DNA of 64,000 nucleotides. It comes from Strigops habroptila. Its lineage: Eukaryota > Chordata > Aves > Psittaciformes > Psittacidae. Position numbers and translations under genes: made by a program. The stretch lies in assembly GCF_004027225.2 (NCBI RefSeq), contig NW_022651105.1, forward strand, positions 124,001 to 188,000, read 5' to 3'. Below are positions 1-17,383 of the stretch, piece by piece; the first letter of the stretch is position 1; every line of letters starts with the position of its first letter. The notes under the pieces were generated by a model. That model saw only the letters and a program-made list of their open reading frames with translations, made no database searches and was not told the origin of the DNA.

Positions 1-120
1 TCTTGGGTGTCCCGGCAGGACAGGGGGTCCCCACACATCTCTCTGGGGCTCAGCAGCTTTGGGGGGCCCTGTACGGCGCTGGATGGACTCAGAGACACAG
101 CGTGGGGTGAGGGGGGGTCT

Positions 121-126
121 TTTACT
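121..126 (-). promoter_or_regulatory. Possible variant poly(A) signal of EXOSC5
   Basis: On the minus strand AGTAAA lies about 56 nt past the EXOSC5 stop codon. It is a known but weak variant of AATAAA, and no canonical signal is visible between the stop and the window edge. The rest of 1-181 is G/C-rich 3' flank with no recognisable exon. Confidence 0.35.
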
Positions 127-181
127 GTGTGCTGGGGGGGTGCGGGGCAGTCCAGCTGCCCCCGGGGGGGGGTTCCCCATG

Positions 182-2319
182 TCACGACTTGGAGTATCTC
201 CTGCGCACCGAGTCGCGATAGAACTGGAAGATGGTGTCGGCGGCGCTCTGGGCCGCGGCGATGCACTGCTGCATCTGGGGGGGGGGGAAAGGGGGTGCTC
301 TGAGGGGAGGGAACCCCCCCCATAGGCTTTGCGGGGGGGGTCCTGCCCCCCCAAGCGCCCCCTCACCTCCTCCACGGAGCAGCTGCCCTTGGTGGTGGCC
401 GTCAGCACCTTCCTGTCCACGCTGCCGATGGCGAAGGTGAGGAGCGCGCGAGCCTCCTGCGAGGGGAATGGGGGTCACAAGGGTTTGGGGGGGGGGGGTT
501 ACAGGGACTGGGGACCCCCCCGGCCCCCACCTGCTCCTGCCGGGTGTTGGGGTCCAGCACGATGGTGCCGTCGGGCTGCAGGGCGCAGGCGACGCCGCAG
601 AACAGGGAGGACAGGGGCAGCCCCGCGTCCAGCAGCCCCATGCAGGCGGCGTTCAGGCAGCACGAGAGCAGCTGCGGGGGCTAAGGAGGGGGAACCCCCC
701 CGGAGACAAACACAGCCCCCAACCCCCCTTCTGCACCCCAAATCCCCCCTTCTGCACCCCAAATCCCCCCTTTTCTGCCCCAAATCCGCCCTTTTCTGCC
801 CCAAATCCCCCCTTTTCCGCCCCAAAAAGTCCTTTTCCCCCAAAAAATCCCCCTTTTCCCGCACCAAAACCATCCTTTTCCCCCCCAAAATTCCCCTTTC
901 TACCCTAAACCCCTCCTTTCCCCCCCAATTCTGTTTTCACCCCAAAACACTCTTCCCCCCCAAAAGTTATTTTCCCCCCAAACCTCCCTTGCCCCCCCAA
1001 AACCCCCTTTTCACACCACTGAACCCCCATTTCCCCCCCAAAACCCCCATTTTAAGCCCCAAACCCCCCTTTTCCCACCCCAAACCCCCTCTTTTCCTCC
1101 CTAAAACCTGATTTTTCCACCTAAACCCCCCTTTTTCCACCCTAAATCCCTCCTTTCCTCCCCAAAACACTGAGCCCCCATTTTCCCTAAACCCCTAAAT
1201 CCCCTTTTTGTCCCCCAAATCCTTTTCCCCCCAAAAAAACCCCTTTTCACCCCCAAACCCCCTTTTCCCCTCTCTAAACCCCATTTTTCTCCCCTAAATC
1301 CCCTTTTCCCCCAAAACCCCTTTTTTTCCCGGCTAAACCCCATTTTCCATGTCTCAGTCTCCTTTCCTCCCCCCAAAATTCCTGTTTCCACCCACAAACC
1401 CCTTTTCCCCCCAACCCCGTTTCCCCCCCCAAACCCCATTTCCCCCTCCAAACCCTTTTTTCCCCCCAAAACCCCTTTTTCCCCCCCAAAACCCCCTTTT
1501 TCCCCACTAAACCCCATTTTCCACCTCTCAATCTCCTTTTTCCCCCTCAAACCTACTCTTTCCCCCCCAAACCCCCTTTTCCCCCCCAAAACCCCTCTTT
1601 TTTCTCCATTAAACCCCATTTTCCACGTCTTAATCTCCTTTTCCCTCCCCAAAATTCCTCTTTCCCCCCCCAAACCCCTTTTTTTTCTCCGCTAAACCCC
1701 ATTTTCCACCTCTCAATCCTCTCCCCTCCCAAACCCCCTTTTTTCCCCCCCAAACCCGCTTTTCCCCCCCCCAAACCCCCTTTTTTCCCCCCCAACCCCC
1801 ATTCCCCCCCCAGCCCCGTTTCCCCGCGCAGGATACGGAGCCGTTGTCGCCCAGCACCTGCAGGACGAGGCTGACGGAGGAGCGCGGGTGCAGCCCCCCC
1901 AGCAGCACGGCCTCGCACGTTTGCCTCAGGAGCTGCTCCCGGCTGCGCTCCAGCACCCCTGCAACAGCGGCGGCAAACGGGGCTCCAGCGCCGCCCGCAG
2001 CGGCCCCGAGCCGCGCTCCCGGCGGCGGCACGTACCCGGCAGCCCCACTTTAGGCCGCAGCAGCACCTCCAGCGCCGCCCGCTCCGGCAGCTCCCGGCTC
2101 GCCTTCGCCTCCGCGGGGCCGTACAGCGCGGCCAGCACCGAGGTGTCGCCTGCGGGAGGGAGCGAGGCGGTGAGGCGCGGCGGAGGGCGCCGGGACCCGG
2201 CGGAGGGCGCCGGGGGAGGGCCCCGCACCCTGCAAGAAGGCGGCGGAGCCGTCGGGCCGCGATAACAGGCCCAGCTCGCAGGAGAAGGGCCGCAAACAGC
2301 ATCCACTGCCCGCCGCCAT
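182..2319 (-). CDS. EXOSC5: Exosome complex component RRP46, six coding exons
   Basis: Encodes a catalytically inactive RNase PH-like subunit of the six-member ring of the RNA exosome, which processes and degrades RNA 3' to 5' in nucleus and cytoplasm. Exons in transcript order: 2319-2229, 2149-2036, 1958-1837, 671-531, 456-367, 274-182. All joins are AG/GT and in frame and give 216 residues (human 235). Diagnostic stretches are [17 protein letters not shown] (exon 2), [15 protein letters not shown] (exon 3), [19 protein letters not shown] (exon 4) and the C-terminal RRRYSKS. The ATG at 2319 lies in AAGATGGCGG context. The frame stays open upstream, but conservation with the family begins at this Met. 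Exon 3 uses a weaker GTATCC donor. Head-to-head with BCKDHA. Intron 3 (672-1836) is almost entirely C-rich repeat. Identification is firm; the first and last few residues are slightly less certain. Confidence 0.95.
680..1830. repeat. C-rich degenerate minisatellite in EXOSC5 intron 3
   Basis: About 1.15 kb of imperfect units such as CCCCAAAACCCCTTTTTCC, roughly 17-20 nt. In the EXOSC5 transcript this reads as repeated G runs separated by A/T runs, a pattern able to form G-quadruplexes. It fills the intron between exons 3 and 4. Confidence 0.85.
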
Positions 2320-2470
2320 CTTCGCCGCCTCCTCCTCCTTCTCCTTCCCCTTCAACACCGCTCCCGCCCATTGGCCGCGCGCCCCTTGGCGCGCAGCACC
2401 GCGCTCGCCCATTGGCCTCGCCTTCCCGCCACGCCTCGCCAGGGCCTCGCCCACGAAGCCCGCACGCAAG
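2320..2470. promoter_or_regulatory. Bidirectional CpG promoter EXOSC5/BCKDHA
   Basis: Only 151 bp separate the divergent start codons. The interval is CpG-rich, has no TATA box, and carries two copies of the inverted CCAAT box GCCCATTGGC (about 2367 and 2408). Each start codon sits in a YY1-type motif AAGATGGCGGC, one per strand. This is the classic layout of a shared housekeeping promoter; transcription start sites are inferred, not seen. Confidence 0.75.
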
Positions 2471-9803
<7,333 letters not shown>

Positions 9804-10020
9804 CCCTGAACACACCCCCCGGAGCTGCAGTGAGCCCGCCCAGCGCTGCCCCATGGAGCTGCTCAGCCGGGTGGGACAGTCCAAGTACAGCCCTGGGGGG
9901 GGGGACACCCCCAAACGCCATCGATGGAGCCGGTGGGACTGAGACACCCCCCCCAGCAACAGGGAAGGGGATTGATGGCAAAAAAAGGATGATTGGGAAG
10001 GAAAAAGTGGGATTAAGTGC

Positions 10021-10026
10021 AATAAA
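10021..10026 (+). promoter_or_regulatory. BCKDHA poly(A) signal
   Basis: AATAAA 218 bp after the BCKDHA stop, the first canonical signal in the sense direction, giving a compact 3' UTR of about 235-240 nt. Confidence 0.75.
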
Positions 10027-10029
10027 GGG

Positions 10030-10660
10030 CGGGATAATGGTGGAAAAGGGGGATTGGTGCTAAAAAAGGGGGGATTAAGGGCAGAAAAGGAGGAATGGTC
10101 CTAAAAAAGGGCGGTTTATACCCCAAATGGAGGAATTTTACCAAAAAAACATCGAAAAGGGGGAATTGGCACCAAAAAAGGGGGGGGTCAAGGCCAAAAA
10201 AGGGGGAATTGTCCAAAAAAAGGGGGAATTAACAGCAAAAACGGGGGATTTATACCCAAAATGGAGGAATTTTACCAAAAACACCCACCAAAAAGGGGGA
10301 ATTGGCACCAAAAAAGGGGGGATCAAGGCCAAAAAAGGGGGAATGATGGCAAAACCCAAGGAATTAATGGCAAAAAAGGGGGATTAACGCCAAAAAGGGG
10401 GGAATTGAGGCCAAAAAAGGGGGAATGGCAAAAAAGGGGGATTAACGCCAAAAAGGGGGGAATTGAGGCCAAAAAAGGGGGAATGGCAAAAAGGGGGATT
10501 TTAATCCCAAAATGAGGAATTCTACCAAAAAAAGGGGGAATTAACACCCCAAAATGGGGGAATTGATGCCCCAAAAGTGGGAGTTGGCATCAGAAAGGGG
10601 GAATTTGCACCAAAAAAGAGAGAATTGGGGCCAAAAAAGAGGGATTTGTAGCCAAAATAT
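10030..10660. repeat. AAAAAAGGGGGAATT minisatellite between BCKDHA and DMAC2
   Basis: Units of about 20-22 bp (CCAAAAAAGGGGGAATTGGC and variants). A 60-bp segment around 10390-10490 is present twice. It lies in the convergent intergenic spacer. The remainder, 10660-10950, is unique-looking sequence in which I recognise nothing. Confidence 0.85.
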
Positions 10661-10957
10661 GGGAATCACCCCCTTGGTGAGAGGGATCAATCCCTTTGGG
10701 GCGTATAAACCCCCTCGGGATGGGGAAAACACCCCCCCCCCCCCAGGAGGGATCAACCCCTTTGTGGGGCTGGAATAGGGTGGGAAGAGGGAATTGCCGC
10801 CCCTTGGAGCCGGGATTAAACCCCTCCCGGAGGGAACTCACCCCTCGGGAGGGGTCCCCCCGATCCCAGCACTTCCTATGGGGTGTGGGGGTGCCCTATC
10901 GGGGATAACCCCCCAAATCCCATCACTCGCTCCCAAGGGAAGCCCCAACTCCACGCG

Positions 10958-10963
10958 TTTAAT
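10958..10963 (-). promoter_or_regulatory. Possible DMAC2 poly(A) signal overlapping the stop codon
   Basis: On the minus strand the last codons read TAT TAA A, so ATTAAA, the commonest variant poly(A) hexamer, spans the stop. No AATAAA is visible further downstream on this strand before the BCKDHA repeat block. If used, the 3' UTR is only about 15-30 nt. Confidence 0.4.
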
Positions 10964-13900
10964 AGGGGGGGCCGGACCCGTCCATGTTGTCCGCATGGTG
11001 GGGGGGGTGATGCTCCAGCTCCATTCCCACAATGTGGCATCGCGGGAGCATCTCTTCCAGCAGGATCCGCACCAGCCCCGGGCTGGGCACGGTGAGGCCG
11101 CTCACATCCAGGTACCGCAATTCCCTACGGGATAACGGGCAGGGATCTATCCCCGCCGGGCTCCGTCTTCCCCCCCCCCCCCGCGGGCGGTGCAGTTGGT
11201 ACGGACCGGAAGTGGTGCAGCGTGGCCAAGCCCCGCTCCGTGACGCGGGGGCAGCGCGCGAGCGAGAGCGCGCGCAGGGAGGCGGCGAGCGCGCGCAGGC
11301 GCGCCACCGCCCAGTCGTCCACGTGCGCGCAGCCGCACAGCGCCAACTCCTGCAGCCGCGCGAGCGGCACTGCGGGGTCAGGGGGCACAGGGGGGTCACA
11401 GGGGGTCATGGGGGGGGCACATGGGGGGTCACATGGGGGGATATGGGGGTCCCAAAGGGGTCCCAGAGGAGGTTATGGGGTTCCATAGGGTGTTATGGGG
11501 GTCCCAAAGGGGTCTCATAGGGGTGTATGGGGGCACATAGGGGGATATGGGGGTCCCAGAGGGGTCCCATAGAGGGGTATGGGGTCCCAAAGGGGGTTAT
11601 GGGGGTCCCAAAGGGGTCACATAGGGGGTTATGGGGTCCCAAAGGGGGTTATGGTGTCCCAAAGGGGTATTGGGGGTCCCATAGGGGGATATGGGGGTCC
11701 CATAGGGGTGTTTGGGGTCCCATAGGGAGTTATTGGAGTCACACAGGGGGGTTATGGGGGTCCCAAAGGGGTGTTTGGGGTTCCAGACGGGGTTATGGGG
11801 GTTCCATGGGGAGTGTGGGGGTCCCATAGGGGGATATGAGTGTCCCATAGGGGTCCCATAGGGGGGTATGGGGTCCCAGAGGGAGTTACGGGGGTCCCAA
11901 AGGGGCCACATAGGGGGGTATGGGGACACATAGGGGGATATGGGGGTCCCAAAGGGGGTTATGATGTCCCATAGGGGTATTGGGGGTCCCAAAGGGGGTT
12001 ATGGGGGTCCAATAGGGGTATATGGGGGCCCATAGGGGTGTTTGGGGTCCCATAGGGGGTTATTAGAGTCACATACAGGGGTTATGGGGTCCTTTAGAGG
12101 GTTGTAGGGGTCCCAAAGGGGGTTATGGGGGCCCCAAAGGGGTCACATAGCAGGGTATGGGGTCCCATAGGGGGATATGGGGGTCCCAAAGCGGGTTATG
12201 GTGTCCCATAGGGGTATTGGGGGTCCCATAGGGGGCTATGGGGGTTCCATAGGGGAGTATGGGGGTCCCATGGGAATATATGGGGGTCCCATAGGGGTGT
12301 TTGGGGTCCCATAGGGGGTTATGGGGGTGCTATAGGGGGTTATGGGGTCCCATAGGGGTTCCATAGGGGGTTATAGGGGTCCCAAAGGGGGTTATGGGGA
12401 TCCCATAGGGGTATTGGGTGTCCCATAGGGGGGGTTATGGGGGTCCAATAGGGGTATATGGGGGTCCCACAGGGGGCTATGGGGTCTCTATGGGGCGGGG
12501 GGTCGCTATGGGGTGGGGGGTCTCTATGGGGCGGGGGGTCGCTATGGGGCTGTGGGGTCTCTATGGGGCGGGGGGTCGCTATGGGGCTATGGGGTCTCTA
12601 TGGGGCTATGGGGTCTCTATGGGGCGGGGGGGTCTCTATGGGGCTGTGGGTCTCTATGGGGCTATAGGGTCGCTATGGGGCGGGGGGTCGCTATGGGGCG
12701 GGGGGTCTCTATGGGGCTGTGGGTCTCTATGGGGCTGTGGGGTCGCTATGGGGCAGGGGGTCGCTATGGGGCTGTGGGGTCTCTATGGGGCTGTGGGTCT
12801 CTATGGGGCTATAGGGTCGCTATGGGGCGGGGGGTCTCTATGGGGCTGTGGGGTCGCTATGGGGCAGGGGGTCGCTATGGGGCTATAGGGTCGCTATGGG
12901 GCGGGGGGGTCTCTATGGGGCTGTGGGTCGCTATGGGGCGGGGGTCTCTATGGGGCTGTGGGTCGCTATGGGGCGGGGGGTCGCCATGGGGCGGGGGCTC
13001 ACGCAGGTTCTCGAGGCCGCTGTAGGTGACGGGGCAGCCGCTGAGGTCGAGGCCCAGCACCGGGACGCCGCGGAGCTGCAGCACCCGCGGGTGCCAGCGC
13101 CCCTCGGGCCGCAGCCACCGCTGCTGCCCCTCGTACCTGCGGGGGAGCAGCCTCACGCCCTGCCCCACGCTTATGGGGCACACGCACCCCCCACGTGTGG
13201 GGCGGGGCTCACCTGACCCCCCCGCCCAAGGACAGGGTGAAGGCGGCGGCGGCCACGTCGGGCCCATAAGTGTCCCTCAGGTAGACCTGGTTCCTATAGG
13301 GGGGAAATGTGGGGCTGCATCAACCCCTATGGCTGTGCCCCACATGTATGGGGCTGCATCAACCCCTATGGCTGTGCCCCACATGTATGGGGCTGCATCA
13401 ACCCCTATGGCTGTGCCCCACATGTATGGGGCTGCATCAACCCCTATGGCTGTGCCCCACGTGTATGGGGCTGCATCAACCCCTATGGCTGTGCCCCACG
13501 TGTATGGGGCTGCATCAACCCCTATGGCTGTGCCCCACATGCATGGGGCTGCGTCAACCCCTATGGCTGTGCCCCACGTGTATGGGGCTGCGTCAACCCC
13601 TATGGCTGTGCCCCACATGCATGGGGCTGCGTCAACCCCTATGGCTGTGCCCCACATGCATGGGGCTGCGTCAACCCCTATGGCTGCGCCCCACATGTAC
13701 GAGGCTGGATCCAAACCCTTCCCTCCCACCCCACATATTGGGGGTCCCCAATCCCCCTGCTTCCCCTGCACCCCATAATTGGAAGGGGTCCCTCCCTAAG
13801 CCCCCCCCCCTTCTCCCACCCCACAAGTGTGGGGCTCCCCCTTCCCTACCCATAAGTGGACCGCCCCATAAGTGAGGCCCCCCCATAAGTGATGGACAAC

Positions 13901-14294
13901 CTCCCATCCCGCCCCATAAGTGACACCCGCCCCCCCCCCATAAGTGATGGATCCCCCCCTCCTCGCCCCATTAGCGCCGGACACCCCCCGCGTCCCGCCC
14001 CCGCCCCACACGTGTGGGTCCGGCCGCACTCACGCGTTGAGGCGCTGCAGCCGCGCCCGCCGCAGCCGCTCGGCCCAGCCCAGCGCCGCCTCCACGTCGT
14101 AGAACGAGCGGCTGAGGCGCTGCAGGAGCCGGGCCCCGGGGCCCTGCGGACACGGGGGGGCACCGGGAAGTGGGGGGGGGGGCACCGGGAAGTGGGGCGG
14201 AAATGGGGGGGGGCACCGGGAGAGGGGGGGGCCCCCCCGAGGAACCAGCGTCCCCAAGGGCACGGCTGTAACTCACCGCCCTGGGCGCCGCCAT
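10959..14294 (-). CDS. DMAC2: Distal membrane-arm assembly component 2 (ATP5SL), six coding exons
   Basis: Mitochondrial leucine-rich-repeat-like protein that in mammals helps assemble the distal membrane arm of respiratory complex I. Exons in transcript order: 14294-14277, 14143-14034, 13293-13213, 13136-13003, 11369-11207, 11124-10959, all in frame, 223 residues (human about 257). Recognisable blocks are SFYDVEAALGWAERLRRAR, YGPDVAAAAFTLSLGGGV, VPVLGLDLSGCPVTYSGLEN, HVDDWAVARLRALAASL and ELRYLDVSGLTV. The Leu-rich segments in exons 4-6 have the spacing of RNI-like repeats. Exon 1 codes for only six residues (MAAPRA), and its ATG sits in an ACATGGCGGC context. The exon 5 donor is an atypical GTCCGT. 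The acidic C terminus seen in human is replaced by a short His/Pro-rich tail. The N terminus is the least certain part. Confidence 0.9.
11390..12470. repeat. GGGGGTCCCATAGGGG minisatellite in DMAC2 intron 4
   Basis: Degenerate units of about 20-24 bp (GGGGTCCCATAGGGGGTTAT and similar). Passes without a break into the 19-bp array that follows. Confidence 0.85.
12470..12990. repeat. 19-bp GGGTCTCTATGGGGCTGTG array in DMAC2 intron 4
   Basis: Highly regular units alternating GTCTCTATGGGGCTGTGG and GTCGCTATGGGGCGGGGG, about 27 copies, ending about 15 bp before the exon 4 donor at 13002. Confidence 0.9.
13311..13709. repeat. 39-bp tandem repeat, ten copies, DMAC2 intron 2
   Basis: AACCCCTATGGCTGTGCCCC recurs exactly every 39 bp from 13320 to about 13671 with few substitutions. 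Because 39 is a multiple of three, the array is open in several frames on both strands, producing long spurious repeat ORFs. It sits between DMAC2 exons 2 and 3. Confidence 0.95.
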
Positions 14295-14369
14295 GTTGGA
14301 GGTGTCATGTGGTAGCGCCACGTGATGCCGTGCGGACAATGGCACGTGGGCCGGAGGGGCGGCGCTGGG

Positions 14370-14580
14370 GTGTGCTGGGATGCACTGGGGTGTATTGGGA
14401 TGTATTGGGATGCACCAGGACAGCACTGGGATGCACTGGGATGTATTGGGATGCACTGGGACAGCGCTGGGATGTATTGGGATGCGCTGGGATCAGCACT
14501 GGGATGCATCGGGATCAGCACTGGGATGTATTGGGATGCACCGGGACCAGCACTGGGATGCACTGGGGTTGTGCCCCCCC
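14370..14580. repeat. GGGATGCACTGGGATGTATT repeats upstream of DMAC2
   Basis: About ten-bp units TGGGATGYAY arranged as imperfect 10/20/30-bp repeats, beginning about 75 bp upstream of the DMAC2 start codon. The following stretch, 14580-15050, is low-complexity G/C and A/C sequence without a recognisable gene. Confidence 0.8.
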
Positions 14581-15059
14581 CACCCCCCATGCTATGGGTC
14601 CTATCCCAGCCTCCCCCCCCCCTTATCCCTTCATTGGTGCCTTAAACCCGGATTAACCCCGAACACACCACACACACACACCCCCCCCTCCCCCCGGCTC
14701 AGGCTCCATCTGCCCGGGGGGGGACAGGAACCCCCCCATAGAGCCCCCTCCCATAGAACCCCCCCATAGAACCCCCCATAGAACCATCCATGGACCCCCC
14801 CCCACGTGCAGGGACTCCCCACACGGAACAGCCCCATTGAGCATCCACCTCTTTCTAGGTAACACCACCCCCCCGTATTTATGGATTAAACCGGATAATC
14901 CAGCCTTGGATCCCTTTGGAATTGCCTCCAACTGAGCAGAACCGCCCCCCAGCGCCCCACATCACCCCTCATTCCATAGGGAATGGGGGTTTAAAGGGGC
15001 AATGGGATTAAAGGGGCAATGGGGGGGTTAAGGGGGCAATGGGGGGGGTTTTAAAGGCC

Positions 15060-15260
15060 CCGCCGCTGCTCTCAGCGCCCCGGGACTACAACTCCCAGCA
15101 GCCTCCGCGCCCCTTCAGAACACCACCCCTCCCCTTTAACCAATGGCTGCGCACACCGCCTTTGACTGATGCGCCTGTCAGCCAATCGGCGGCCGACGCT
15201 CCACGGAAGGCGGGACTAAGGAGACGCGCCTCCTGCGGCCGCGCCCGCGGGGAGGGTTGA
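15060..15260. promoter_or_regulatory. Orphan CpG promoter-like region with ZNF143/SBS motif
   Basis: Contains GACTACAACTCCCAGCAGCC (about 15082-15101), a near-perfect ZNF143/Staf (SBS) motif, followed by two CCAAT boxes (CCAATGG at about 15140 and CCAATCGG at about 15182) and GC boxes. It lies just past the SELENOW 3' end and about 0.8 kb upstream of the DMAC2 ATG. It may be the true DMAC2 promoter with an upstream noncoding exon, or the promoter of an unrecognised transcript. Confidence 0.55.
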
Positions 15261-15312
15261 ACCCGGCGCCAAAAGCCTTAAAGGGGCAGCTCCCGGGAGG
15301 GTTTTCCATGAG

Positions 15313-15318
15313 TTTATT
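15313..15318 (-). promoter_or_regulatory. SELENOW poly(A) signal
   Basis: AATAAA on the minus strand 270 nt past the SELENOW stop codon, downstream of the SECIS hairpin as required. Confidence 0.8.
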
Positions 15319-15471
15319 CCATGAGCGGGGATTGCGGGAACGGGGGGGGGGAAGCGGGAAATTCCCGCGGCTGAGCGCGGGGTTCGGCGGCTTCACGCCG
15401 GGAGAAGCGGAAAACAGGGATAAAGCCACCGAAAAGAGCGGGAAGAGGGGGCGGGATCAGGGCTGGATCCC

Positions 15472-15540
15472 GGCGGCAGCGCGGGGGGGTCTGGGATCAA
15501 CCCGCTGCTTTTGGCTGTTCCCGTCATGGAGCGCTGCGCC
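15472..15540 (-). promoter_or_regulatory. SECIS element of SELENOW
   Basis: Minus-strand 3' UTR structure starting 48 nt after the stop. Helix I pairs GGCGCAGCGC with GCGCTGCCGCC with one bulged base. An internal loop holds the ATGA of the SECIS quartet (15527-15524) opposite AGAC. Helix II pairs GGGAACAGCC with GGTTGATCCC with a single A-A mismatch. The apical loop begins with AAAA (15512-15509), 11 nt after ATGA, the spacing of eukaryotic SECIS elements. It would recruit SBP2/EEFSEC to decode the UGA of exon 2. Paired by eye, not by a folding program. Confidence 0.85.
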
Positions 15541-15587
15541 GGGAATGGCGCCGGGATCCCGGGAATGGCGCCGGGAATGGCGCGGCG

Positions 15588-17383
15588 TTAGGCGGGCGGC
15601 AGCAGCATGCCGATGGCTCCGGCGATGCGCTGCAGCTTCGCCTCCGTGTCCACGAAACCGTCACCGGCCTGAGGGGAACGGGAACGGGAATGGGAATGGG
15701 ATACGGGGGGGGAGCAGGGAGAGGGGGCATGGACGGGAACGGGGGGAATGGACGGGAACGGGGGGAATGGATGGGAACGGGGGGAATGGGGGGAATGGGG
15801 GAATGGATGGGAATGGGGGGATAGATGGGAATGGGGAGATGGATGGGAATGGGGGGGAATGGATGGGAATGGGGGGAATGGATGGGAATGGGGGGACATG
15901 GATGGGAATGGGGGAATGGATGGGAATGGGGGGACATGGATGGGAATGGGGGGAATGGATGGGAATGGGGGGACATGGATGGGAATGGGGGGAATGGATG
16001 GGAATGGGGGGATGGATGGGAATGGGGGGAATGGATGGGAATGGGGGGACATGGATGGGAATGGGGGGATGGATGGGAATGGGGGGAATGGATGGGAATT
16101 GGGGGAATGGATGGGAATGGGGGGAATGGGGGGGATAGATGGGAATGGGGGGAATGGCAGGACAGGGGGTGCACACACACACACACCCCCCCATGGGGGG
16201 TGTCACATGCCGGGGGGGGGGGGCACCCACCTTCTTAGAGTGCACGAGGCTCCCGCCCACCGTCACCTCGAACCATCCCGTCACCTCCCTGGTGCCCTGC
16301 CCGCGCTGGGGGCACGGGGGGGGGGGGGGGTCACCCCAAAGTGTGTGTGTGTGAGACCCCCCACGTGTGACCCCCCCCCAATGTGTGACCCCCCCCCCCA
16401 AAGTGTGTGACCCCCCCCACGTGTGACCCCCCCAATGTGTGACCCCCCCCAAAGTGTGTGACCCCCCCAATGTGTGACCCCCCCCATGTGTAAGCCCACA
16501 ATTTGTGTGTGACCCCCTCACGTGTGCCCCCCCATGTGACCTCCCCCATTTGTGCCCCCCATGTGTGACCCCCCCCACCCCAATGTGTGTGTGACCCCCC
16601 CAATGTATGTGACCCCCCATGTGTCTGACCCCCCCCATGTGTGTGCCCCCCATGTGTATGACCCCCCCCATGTGACCCCCCCCCCCCCCCCCCAATGTGC
16701 CCCCCCTCACCACTTCCAGCCCCCTCGGGAAGCGCCGCTCCAGCTCCCGCTTGAGCTGCAGGAACTGGGAATGGGGGGGGGGGTGTCACCCCGGTGTCAT
16801 TGGGGGGGGGACACAAAGGGGGGGGGGGGGCACGGGGCTCACCTTGGGCTTGTAGCCTCAGGCACCGCTGTGGGGGGAGTGTCAGTGGGGGGGGGGGCCT
16901 GCAAAGGGACACCCCCCCCCCCCCAAAACAGGGACACACAGAGCACAGGGACCCCCCCATAGAGAGCAGGGACCCCCCCTCAATAAATGACCCCCCCAAA
17001 CACAAGGATCCCCCCCTCAATAAAGGGAACCCCCAAACACAAGCACCCTCCATAGAACAAAGGGACCCCCCTCAATAATGGGACCCCCCCCAAAACAAAG
17101 GGACCCCCCCCCAATAAAGGGGCCCCCCAAACACAAGCACCCCCCATAGAACAAAGGGACCCCCCCTCAATAAAGGGACCCCCCCCTCAACACAAGGACC
17201 CCCCCAAAACAAAGGGACCCCCCAATGAAGGGACCCCGCAACACAAGAACCCCCCCAAAACAAAGGGACCCCCCAATGAAGGGACCCCCCCCAATAAAGG
17301 GACCCCCCAAAACACAAGGACCCCCCATTAAGCCCCCCCCCCCGGTACCAATAGACCACGGTGACGAGGAGCGGCTCGTCCAT
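15588..17383 (-). CDS. SELENOW: Selenoprotein W, five coding exons with in-frame UGA
   Basis: Small cytosolic thioredoxin-like (Rdx family) selenoprotein with a CxxU redox motif. Exons in transcript order: 17383-17349, 16867-16843, 16764-16711, 16305-16231, 15668-15588, giving 89 residues (human 87). The joined start reads MDEPLLVTVVYCGAUGYKPK, with Cys12 split across the exon 1/2 junction and selenocysteine 15 encoded by TGA at 16860-16858. Further matches are FLQLKRELERRFPRGLEV, TGWFEVTVGGSLVHSKK and GDGFVDTEAKLQ. A reading that stops at UGA would give 14 residues, so ordinary gene finders will truncate or skip this gene. A SECIS hairpin follows in the 3' UTR. Neighbours: NOP53 upstream on the same strand, as in human. 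Confidence 0.96.
15735..16165. repeat. GGAATGGATGGGAATGGGG array in SELENOW intron 4
   Basis: Very regular units of about 18-19 bp (GGGGGAATGGATGGGAAT), about 23 copies, between exons 4 and 5. Confidence 0.9.
16315..16705. repeat. ACCCCCCCAATGTGTG array in SELENOW intron 3
   Basis: Units of about 15-17 bp alternating C runs and TGTGTG, filling the intron between exons 3 and 4. Confidence 0.85.
16915..17340. repeat. AAAGGGACCCCCC array in SELENOW intron 1
   Basis: Degenerate units of about 18-20 bp (CAATAAAGGGACCCCCC, AAAACAAAGGGACCCCCC). Ends adjacent to the exon 1 donor. Confidence 0.85.

Noticed and set aside
7-325. Possible exon of a plus-strand neighbour (B9D2 or TMEM91 in human order)
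   Set aside because: Translated frames show no resemblance to either protein; the interval is EXOSC5 3' flank and last exon.
13277-13875. Long overlapping open frames with 13-residue repeats on both strands
   Set aside because: Product of a 39-bp tandem repeat whose length is a multiple of three; located in DMAC2 intron 2.
15361-15420. Alternative SECIS starting at a GTGA near 15396
   Set aside because: Lacks a plausible AA apical loop and paired helix II; the 15472-15540 structure is far better.
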